DNA from: Apodemia mormo
Lineage: Eukaryota; Arthropoda; Insecta; Lepidoptera; Riodinidae
NCBI GenBank assembly: GCA_036924255.1
Contig: JAUPFN010000009.1
Location: 1,515,501-1,579,500, forward strand
Length of the DNA stretch: 64,000 bases
Direction of reading: 5' to 3'
This document shows, piece after piece, positions 11,572-19,395 of the stretch. The position numbers and the translations under genes were made by a program. Position 1 is the first letter of the stretch, and each line of letters starts with the position of its first letter. The notes beneath the pieces are model-generated. The model searched no databases. It worked only from the letters and a program-made list of their open reading frames with translations, and had not been told where the DNA came from.

Positions 11572-12422
11572 ACTACTTTGTCGCTTAATGGTAGAGCATA
11601 AAAGAAAAGAGTAACTCTGTAACATTACTATAAAGTTTCTCCGGTAGGTACGTCAATAAAAAAAATTCACTCCTCGCGGTTTTATCCTTAACCACTATAA
11701 TTTGCGCGTTAACTACTTTATTGCGAGTTTACTTGCATCGCATTTTCGCATTTTTTATCTTAATCGAAGACCGCAATATTGTTTGTGCACACGATTAGAG
11801 GGGTTCTAACGCAGTGATTACTATCCTTAGTCTCCTCACTGAAGGCCCTCCGGCGGACAGAAGCCAGGTTCGTAGCTCCTCGGCTCTTGTTACCCTGAAA
11901 TCTATACCATAATCAACACAGGGTGCGCATTAGTGTTTGAATTGTAAATTAGCAAGCAAGAATAAAACATTTCATTCCCTTGAAAGCCGGCGCCATTTAA
12001 AATTAACTCCTTTACGACTTACCCCTGGGAACGAAAAATGTTGATCCTTATAAATTACATCTGGCCTCACGACGTCACTACTGGAACATTACAAAAACGA
12101 GGAACCATACTTAAATAAAAGTGTTTTTATAGCTATGATTATTCAGTGAAACTTAAGCTGGTATAAAATATTTACAATTAATATTTGAGTGTAATATAAT
12201 TAATCAGAAAAATCAGCTTTATTCTTGCGTTAATTATCCGTTGTCCGAGGCGAGCGACGTAACACGACATTTTGTTCGACGCGACACGATGCGATTCAAT
12301 ACGAATAAAATATTGAGTGTATGATGTGTTAATTTCTAATTGTGTAGATTAGAAAATATTTTTTATACTTAAAACTTTTTATACTTAAAACTTTTATACT
12401 TAAAAGTTACTATTACTACTAC
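11572..12422. other. Non-coding stretch, nothing recognised
   Basis: This is AT-rich sequence without family matches to other repeats here and without a coding signature. Confidence 0.35.
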
Positions 12423-12730
12423 AGCCTCGTGTCCTAAGTGTTAGCTTATTTAGCGCAGATCATGAGACTCCGGATTCGATCTCCGAGGCGGGTAAAAGTG
12501 ATTCTGAGATTTTTCGAAATTTTTGTAGAAAATCCAAAATATAAGCAGCTTTTATGAGTGTGACAGGGGTGTTATTTTACCATCCTGTGCCTCGCATATA
12601 TACGTCGGGTATGGATAGAAACAGGCGATATCACATCGGTAAAACGCGACGATGAGGATCACCACTCATCTTGCTAACCGACGAAACGGCGAATCGTGGA
12701 CTGGATAGTCTATAGACGTTCAGTTCACTC
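12423..12730 (+). repeat. SINE family D with tRNA-like head
   Basis: The head runs 'gcctcgtgtcctaagtg' to a B-box-like 'ggattcgatctccgagg'. The body has 'tttttcgaaatttttgtag' and ends near 'gaatcgtggactggatag'. It matches the copy at 49056. Family D is a tRNA-derived SINE about 310 bp long. Confidence 0.7.
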
Positions 12731-12754
12731 TTCCTACCTCATAAGGGAGCTAAT

Positions 12755-13262
12755 GTGATGGTAGTTCAGTTTAGAAGGTGGAGTAGCTGGTAAAATTATG
12801 CATTTGTCATTGCCATCCCATCATACGGATACCAATTTGTTGGAAAAAAAATTCACGTTGGGGTCACCACTGTGGCGCCGTTGGTCCGTACCGCTGAAGG
12901 GTCACAGTGTGATTAAACCAACGGGCCAACTATTGTCAGGTGACGTCATAACTGTGGCGATTGATGACGTCACACAAGGACAATGAAGGGGAAAAGGAAG
13001 AACTTCCCATCCATGCAAGGTATACTGCCTAGGGACCGAAGTCTATTTGAGAAGCGTTAAAACTTGTATATAGCGTATGAAAAATAAATAATTGTGATAT
13101 TGCGATTCAGGATTTTATTTTGATTTTAATTTTTTATTATTTTTTCTGATAGCATTTGTAGATTGCTTGAACCGATACACCAACATATCATTAAAATCTT
13201 TGGTGTCTATAGGCGATGGTTTTTCTTTCTATTAGAAGAGCCATCTACTATTTTATAGATTC
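12755..13262 (+). repeat. SINE-like family B split by an insertion of about 330 bp
   Basis: Family B sequence is seen at about 12755-12840 and resumes at about 13175-13262 with 'tggtgtctataggcgatgg'. The intervening 12841-13170 is not family B. It is relatively GC-rich, contains two copies of the palindrome TGACGTCA (12941-12948 and 12965-12972), and has no recognised coding potential. It may be a separate inserted element. Confidence 0.55.
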
Positions 13263-13299
13263 ATTCTTTACTTTACGGAAATCCATAAAAGATGAAATT

Positions 13300-13530
13300 A
13301 AGGTATTTAATTTGCAACATTTCCGTGAAATCTTATATGAAACTGCTGTGATGCAAGTGAAACAAAAGGCAGTGTAAGGTATGAGGCAAACTTATCCAAG
13401 ATCTGAAAATTAAAGAAGACCCACTTCCACCAAACTTTCACCCACGCCAGTAGCAAAGACACACAATTTATGTACTCAACGCACCGTTCACTTCGTAACC
13501 GAAGCATCTTTAGCAGAGTCTAGTAGAGCA
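13300..13530 (-). repeat. Dispersed repeat family F, minus copy
   Basis: Read on the minus strand, it resembles plus-strand 58740-59060. Both have a short frame containing 'LKMLRLRSE.CVEYI' or 'LKMLWIRSETCVEYL', followed by a related tail ending in 'ttaattttcaga'. The shared peptide suggests a once-coding mobile-element segment. The family is not recognised. Confidence 0.55.
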
Positions 13531-13630
13531 GAGTGAAGAGTGAAGTCCTTACGCTAACTATTGTTTAATTTGCATTACAGTATTTTTACATAATATTTCG
13601 CGGAAGTGTTGCAAATTAAATTAAAAAAAT

Positions 13631-13879
13631 CTAGTCTAGTGATCCAGTGTCAGTGTTGACCACATGAGGTCTCGGGTTCGATTCCCGGGTTGGAAATTCA
13701 AATGTGTTGTCTCAGTTTCCTGATAAAAACAATATTGCCCTGGATTAGTATGGTTAAGTGCTGGGCTGACGGTAGGCTTGCCATCTATCACATTGTGAGA
13801 CGTAGTATCTTCAGCTAATCGTGGGTGCACTGAATGCACTTCTGCAAATCTCTTCGAGGATATGGGCGCAAAGATACTT
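13631..13879 (+). repeat. SINE family C, tRNA-headed copy
   Basis: The head 'ctagtgatccagtgtcag' and the B box 'tcgggttcgattcccgggt' are clear. The body ends 'gatatgggcgcaaagatac'. Family C is a tRNA-derived SINE about 250 bp long, with other copies at 15083 (minus), 15552, 24711 and 42330. Confidence 0.8.
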
Positions 13880-14289
13880 TAAACACCTTAATTTCGACTT
13901 TGAACGATCTGCACGTTTGCCATCTAATGATATATTAAAAAAGAAGTAGGACAACAAATATCATGTATTTAGGCCTCTATATCAGAAATCAGAAGTCTTT
14001 TATTGAATAAAACTTTTTACGAGTTATTTTGAATATTTTTAAGATTTAATAAAAAGTGCGGTTTAAACTGCATCGTGTCTCGTCGCAGACTATTTAAAGT
14101 GACATCCGCTCAGGCAGGTGGCCCGCTTAGCACCTAAAGTCTAGCGAATCACCTAGCGAGTAACTTAATAAAACGAGCGTTCTAGAATGCACGCGACCCT
14201 ATGTCAATGCTTGATATTTTCGCGTCACGACGCGTCGCATTACTGCGTTTGTCGATCACCTAGACCAACGCCTGAGTTCAGTTGTCGAA
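13880..14289. other. Non-coding stretch, nothing recognised
   Basis: The segment 14090-14270 is GC-richer than its surroundings and matches no repeat in this window. No coding signature was found. Confidence 0.3.
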
Positions 14290-14660
14290 GATTGCTCTCC
14301 GTGTTGGTTCCGGGCTCCTTTGAAGAATAGACCAACTGCAGTTCTGGCAGGCAGTCGTAAAAGGCGACCGATTGGCTATGCAAGTCACTACCATCGTGAC
14401 TACTAAGGTGGTAGAGTTCTGCATTGTCTCGCCCGGGTCTGGTACCCCCGCCTTACCTATTCCTGCTGCAATAGCGTCAGTGCTTGTCACTGCCGTGTTC
14501 CGGTTTGGAGGGTAAAGTAGCCAGTAAACTTACGCATGTGGCATTAGGCCTCGTCACAAGATCGCAACACACTATTAACATCTTTGGCGTCTATAAGCGA
14601 TAGTTGACTCTTACCATCATGATATATATCTTACCCATCTGGTTGTTTGCTATCTTGTGA
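14290..14660 (+). repeat. SINE-like family B, near-complete plus copy
   Basis: A full-length match to family B, from 'ccgtgttggttccgggctcc' to 'tatcttgtgataaaaaag'. It ends in an A-rich stretch. Confidence 0.85.
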
Positions 14661-14882
14661 TAAAAAAGAAGCAGAGCTATTCAAAAAATACTAAACACTT
14701 TAACTAATGTAATATCTGGCGTACATATTCATAATTTGTACCATGCATATATCAAAACTTGGTAATTTAGAAAACTGAAAGCGGAAACCAAATTTAACTA
14801 AAACTTTAAGATTAACGGTCTTTCTACTAAACTATTCCACACAGTATACTTAGGCACTATAATTATTGCATAAGAAAAACGC

Positions 14883-14972
14883 TACTATAGTGCGCACGGA
14901 ACTAGTTGGCCGCGCCTTACGTATTACGTATTACGTATGACGCGGCCAACTAGTTCCGCGCGCACTATAATA
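14883..14972. mobile_element. 90-bp palindromic element with 32-bp arms
   Basis: The arms at 14883-14914 and 14941-14972 are reverse complements with two mismatches and contain 'cggaactagttggccgcg'. The 26-base centre holds three tandem 'tacgtat' units. The flanks allow a TA duplication, so a tiny mariner-like MITE or foldback is possible. No coding capacity. Confidence 0.65.
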
Positions 14973-15082
14973 AAAATCTGTTTGATACAAATATCACTAT
15001 AATATGTATTAGTTACTCAAGCTTTATGAGTTGATTTATTAGTAGAGATGCTGTGTAAAGTGTTTATATAACTCTTAAAAAA

Positions 15083-15333
15083 AGTATTTTCACGCCCATA
15101 TCTCCGAAGGGGTAGGCAGAGGTACAACAAGTGCACCCACGATTAGCCGAAGATACTTGGTCCCACAATGTAATAGGTGGCAAGCCTATCGCCAACCGGG
15201 CACTTTCCAATCCCGGGCAACTTTGTATTTCTCAAAAAACTGAAAAAACACTTTTTTAAGTGCCCGACCCGGGAATCGAACCCGAGATCTCATATGGTCA
15301 ACGCCAACGCTGGACCACTAGACCACAGAGGCG
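15083..15333 (-). repeat. SINE family C, minus copy
   Basis: It is complete, with the tRNA-like head at the high-coordinate end ('ccacagaggcg') and a perfect B box ('gggaatcgaaccc' on the + strand). Confidence 0.85.
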
Positions 15334-15354
15334 ATTGATATATAACTCTTATTT

Positions 15355-15985
15355 TTTTATATCTTTAGATAGCAAACAAGCAGATGACTCTCCTGATGGT
15401 AAGAAAAACCATCACCTATAGACACCAAAGATGTTAATGGTGCGCTGCTATCCATGTGGCGGGGTGGCAATGCCACATGCATAAGTCTACCGGCTTAAGT
15501 CTATTTTGCCCTCCAAACCGGAACACCACAATATCAAGCATTGACGCTATTCGCCTCTGTGGTCTAGCGGTCCAGCGTTGGCGTTGACCACATGAGGTCC
15601 CGGGTTCGATTCCCGGGTCGGGCACAAAAAAAAGTCTTTTTTCAGTTTTCTGAGTAACACAAAGTTGCCCGGGATTGGAAAGTGCCCGGTTGGCGATAGG
15701 CTTGCCACCTATCACATTTGTGGGACCAACTATCTTCGGCTAATCGTGGGTGCACTTGTTGTACCTCTGCCTACCCCTTTGGGGATATGGGCGTGAAGAT
15801 ACTGTTGGCGCCACTGCGGCAGGAATAGGCAAGGCGGTGGTACCAAATACCCTGACGAGACGTTGTGGAGATCTACCACCTAGAAATTAGTGACACTTTA
15901 GCCAATCGATCGCTTTTTCGACCTGCCTGACAGAACGGCAGTTGGTATATTCTTCAAAGGAGTCCTACCAACACAGGGGAGGAGG
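15355..15985 (-). repeat. SINE-like family B, split by a SINE C insertion
   Basis: Minus-orientation family B occupies about 15355-15551 and resumes at about 15803-15985. The order of its blocks is conserved across the gap. The family C copy at 15552-15801 therefore inserted into an older family B copy, giving a relative age. Confidence 0.8.
15552..15801 (+). repeat. SINE family C, plus copy nested in family B
   Basis: The head 'cgcctctgtggtctagcggt' and the B box 'gggttcgattcccgggtcgg' are perfect. The SINE extends to 'ggggatatgggcgtgaagat'. The acceptor-stem halves do not pair, so it is a SINE and not a functional tRNA gene. Confidence 0.85.
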
Positions 15986-16020
15986 AATAAAAAGGTTTTG
16001 TACACACTTCTTACCCCTGT

Positions 16021-16312
16021 ATAATAATAAATAAATAATAATAGTAATAAATATTCGGGGGACAAATTACACTTACTGATCTAACTCCAAACAAAGTAAG
16101 CAAATTATTTGCTTGTGTTATGGGCGTTAGTCAACGATACTCATACATAGAAATACATATATAAATACAGGAATATGTTTAATAAACACCCAAACCCAGA
16201 AATACAAACATATACGCTCATCACATAAATGTTTGTCCCCGTCGGGGATCGAACCTGAGCCCCGTCGATTGCGTAGTCAGGGTCGCTAACTACTCGACCA
16301 ACGGGACGGTCA
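16021..16312 (-). repeat. SINE family A, near-complete minus copy
   Basis: The best-preserved copy of family A. The tRNA-like head, in reverse at 16240-16312, has an intact B-box region ('ggggatcgaacctgagcccc' on the + strand). An ATA-rich tail lies at the low-coordinate end. Confidence 0.85.
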
Positions 16313-16419
16313 AACTGTATAACTATTGTCGTGTGACGGATAACTATTTTTTATTAGTGAGGCTGTAGTTTTATAAAGTGTAAGGACCACGGTATCTACA
16401 TATCTTCACGCCAGATCCC

Positions 16420-16755
16420 TTACGGGGTACGATTCTTGCAGGCTTGTCTCGCTTCCTCCACATTCATCACTCTCTTCATACACACATGCCGGTTGCGAAG
16501 ACTCTTTATACCACCTTCGGACAGTACTCGATCAATCTGATCGTGGTATGTCAGTCTTGGTCTTCCCCGGTACCTACATCCTTCCACATTCGCATTGTAT
16601 ATCTGTTTTGTTAACCTTTCATCTACCATTCTTTCTTCATGTCCGAACCAACGGAGCATGCCCTTTCTCATCTTTACACCGACATTTTCTTTCAAACCTA
16701 ACCTCTCTCTCACTAACGCGGTATCTGTGGGCGATTTAAAATGACCATCTTGTGA
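16420..16755 (-). pseudogene. RTE-like LINE ORF2 C-terminal fragment
   Basis: A 97-codon minus frame carries 'MRKGMLRWFGHEERM..ERL', followed by 'RGRPRLTYHDQIDRVLSEGG'. The 'LRWFGHvERM...RGRPR' arrangement is typical of the region C-terminal to reverse transcriptase in RTE-type insect LINEs. The endonuclease and reverse transcriptase are absent, so this is a 5'-truncated insertion. A related, more decayed fragment lies at 17145-17300. Confidence 0.65.
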
Positions 16756-17144
16756 CGTAACGGATAATGGATCAACTATTTTTTTTTTTAATTTAATGTA
16801 TTTAATGTAAAAGGAGGCGGTATCACCAATCTGTTTCCATTCAATCAGTATTCGACAAACGTCCGATTTATAATTTTGTTAAACGGCCGATGGGTGATAT
16901 CAATTCATCGGATTCACTTGCAATTTTTTATGGAATATTCAATATTCAATCTGTATATTACTTTCATCCGGATCCAATATTTCCTGGTGCAATATGAGCT
17001 TTGAAATTAATATTTTTGTAGATTACGGTTGCACATGGATCGGCTATTCATCTTTTATGTACTCTATTCCTACAATTGGAAATTAATTTTAAAACTTTTT
17101 TATTTTAAAATATTATCAACGATAAATACGTAACAACAACAACA

Positions 17145-17300
17145 TATCTTCACGCCAAACTTCTTACGCGGTAGACAGAGAGAATTGAATGTCATATATC
17201 ACGGCCGAGACAGACTTGCCTTCGTTACTGCACATTCATAACTCTCTTCATACAAACACGTCGGTTTCGAAGACTCTTGACACCACCTTCGGTTACACTA
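17145..17300 (-). repeat. Second decayed 3' fragment of the same RTE-like LINE
   Basis: The blocks 'atcttcacgcca', 'acactcttcatac'-like and 'gactcttgacaccaccttcgg' repeat those at 16395-16520, with many changes. Confidence 0.5.
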
Positions 17301-17446
17301 TTCTTGTAAACTCACGGATAACTGATGTATACGTGCTAATATAAAGGAGGTTTTATGTAATTAATCAGCCTGATGTTGTTAAGACCTCATACTATAATCA
17401 ATAATATCTCATAACAATATTATTTCTATACTATATTATTTGTATT

Positions 17447-18182
17447 TTTAACTTCCCACTACGTATGTAATTAAGGAAGTTACTAATTTTACCCCGATTT
17501 TCGAAAATCGAGTTTTCACCAGATTTTGCGATGCTAGGAACTTTTTTGACTATTTTCACAATGACGTCAGTATGTATGTATGTGTGTGTGTATGTATGTA
17601 AACATCTAATAACTTTTGAACAGTTGGACCAATCGAAACGCGGTTAATGGCATTCAATTGAATTCTGCTCAACTTAGACTTCCTGAAAATTTGAATCGAT
17701 TCGGTCTTTGAAATTTTGAGAAATTTTGAAAAAAAAACACCGAAAAGATTTTGGTGAAACAGTATTTTTTAATATAACTTCCAGATTTATGTACCGATTG
17801 AGTACAAAAACTAATCAGCTCTATTCCTCAAAAAATTACGTCTAATACATAAATTGCATCAAAATCGGTTTATCCGTTTGGGAGTAATCGTTGACGAAAA
17901 ATTTTTTTCAACCAATCATTTTTTGGTATTCTACGATATTTTAGTACTAAAAAAACTACGTTAAATGCCCTTTCTAAAATCAAAATCAAATCTTATTCTG
18001 AAATTTTATAGCTTTACATATGTTAAAATTACGTTGTTTTCAGCAAACTTACTTAATTTTTTTTAAATAACTTTCAAGTTACTTCACCAATTGACTTAAA
18101 AATTTTACCAGATTTTCTCCTTTAAAAACTGCTTCAAATACCGTTAATGTAATCAAAATCGGTCAATTTGTTTGGGATTTAT
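17447..18182 (+). repeat. Family G dispersed repeat
   Basis: It begins 'aacttcccactacgtatg' and includes 'ccccgattttcgaaaatcg'. A related body occurs at 31368-31790, and a reversed 5' end at 48190-48292. It abuts a family B copy directly at its right end, suggesting insertion into family B. No ORF survives. Confidence 0.65.
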
Positions 18183-18352
18183 CAATAGGTAAGGCGGTGG
18201 TACCAGACCCGGGCAAGACAATGCAGAACTCTACCACCTAGTAGCCACGATGGCAGTGACTCGTAAAGCCAATCGGTCGCCTTTTACGACCCGCAGTTGG
18301 CAGAACGGCAGTTGGTCTATTCATCAAAAGAGCCCGGGACCAACACGGGGAA
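18183..18352 (-). repeat. 5' half of SINE-like family B, next to an exon
   Basis: It is in minus orientation, from 'taggtaaggcggtggtacca' to 'agcccgggaccaacacgggg'. It ends about 125 bases before the acceptor of the first Ig exon, so mobile DNA reaches close to the coding sequence. Confidence 0.75.
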
Positions 18353-18477
18353 AACGATGTCAAGTCAATCTTTTGCTTTTCATAAGCTATCTGGACAAAT
18401 GGTAGACGGTCTACTCCTCAAGGGTGCATATATTTCAATATCGTAGAATTAGGTTTAAAACGTGTCAATACTTGCAG

Positions 18478-18636
18478 TGCCGCCGGATATAGACGATGAG
18501 GCGAGTAGCGGGGAAGTGCTAGTCAAAGAGGGGGAAAGCGCGGCGCTGCGCTGTGTGGCCTCCGGGGTCCCGCCGCCCACCGTCACCTGGAGGAGAGAGG
18601 ACTCCCGCCATTTCAAACTAAACAACCATACTTCAG
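18478..18636 (+). CDS. Lachesin/DIP-type Ig gene, exon A (first half of Ig domain 2)
   Basis: The exon is framed by an acceptor 'tacttgcag' (ending 18477) and a donor 'cttcag|gtaact'. It reads 2 bases plus 52 codons plus 1 base. It encodes 'VPPDI', the hinge seen before Ig2 in lachesin and Dpr-interacting proteins, then 'VKEGESAALRCVASGVPPP' with the B-strand cysteine, and 'TVTWRRED' with the core tryptophan. 'NHT' is a possible N-glycosylation site. Such proteins are GPI-anchored or membrane surface adhesion molecules, in neurons or epithelia depending on the member. The preceding exon must end with one base (phase 1) and should encode Ig1; it is not visible in 1-18477. Exact orthologue unknown: lachesin, a DIP or a Wrapper/Klingon-like relative. 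Confidence 0.85.
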
Positions 18637-18750
18637 GTAACTAATACGTTACAAACTAAGAAATTGCATTCCTGGAAGTTCAAAAGTTACTTAAGATGAT
18701 GAACATTTTCTTATACCTACTTTATTTGGAACCTGTGTGAATGTTAAATA
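18637..18750. other. Start of the 12.35-kb intron between Ig exons A and B
   Basis: Splice donor GTAACT at 18637. The intron runs to the acceptor 'tttgtttcag' ending 30988 and contains the DNA transposon at 18755-22354 and numerous SINEs. Confidence 0.8.
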
Positions 18751-18754
18751 TAAT
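18751..18754 (+). repeat. TAAT target-site duplication, left copy
   Basis: TAAT immediately precedes the left terminal inverted repeat and is repeated at 22355-22358 after the right one. Four bases is the duplication size of the Sola superfamily. Confidence 0.8.
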
Positions 18755-19085
18755 CGTCGGCCTAGAGTGTAAACCTGCTAACTCACTACAATGAAATTTT
18801 AGGGGATGGACAAAAAACTTCATAAAACTTTAAATTGTACTTTAGGTTGCAAACAAAAAATATAGTTGGTTTAATTTGTATCATTTTGTACAATAATATA
18901 CAAAAAATAAAATATAATTTAATAGTTAGTGTTTTATTAAGGATTTTGTGACTTAGCAGGGTTTTGCAGCTGCACGAAGGATATGAGAATGGATTTAGCA
19001 GGGGTTTTTAAAATAAAATAATTAGGTAGTAAAGTAATCATTTATTAAAAAATCACATATTTATTCAAAACAAACAACTTATTAT

Positions 19086-19126
19086 AAAGTAAGCCGGTGC
19101 AACCCACTCTTGCACCGGCTTACTTT
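19086..19126. repeat. Perfect 17-bp hairpin inside the transposon
   Basis: Arms 19086-19102 and 19110-19126 (containing 'aagccggtgcaa') with a 7-base loop, followed by short 'ctttaa' repeats. It lies 3' of the transposase gene. Role unknown. Confidence 0.7.
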
Positions 19127-19196
19127 AACTATAACTTTAACTTTAACTTTAACCATTAACAAAATGTGAAATGAACTGTCAAGTTCGATTTATGCA

Positions 19197-19326
19197 AGTC
19201 TGTCATAAAAGTGAAGAAATTAAAAAGTGGCAACATCGTAGTGTCATCCCTTTCAAATCAATCTAAGAAAAAAGGGATGACACTACGATGTTGCCACTTT
19301 TTAATTTCTTTACTTTTTTGACAGAC
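19197..19326. repeat. 57-bp-arm hairpin inside the transposon
   Basis: Arms 19197-19253 and 19270-19326 are reverse complements apart from a few mismatches near the outer ends. The core of about 45 bp, including 'ggcaacatcgtagtgtcatc', is perfect. The loop is 16 bases. It lies just 3' of the transposase stop codon. It could be a tiny nested foldback element or a structural part of the transposon. Confidence 0.8.
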
Positions 19327-19395
19327 TATACATAATAACATCTTACAAAAAATTCAGTCTTATCGATTGATTATAACAATTTACCCCATGGCTGA

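Noticed and set aside
12798..13507. Short ORFs in and near the family B copy
   Set aside because: They cross repeat boundaries and have no conserved counterpart in other copies.
15552..15625. Candidate tRNA gene (clear A and B boxes)
   Set aside because: Acceptor-stem halves do not pair and the sequence continues into a repeated SINE body seen at several sites.
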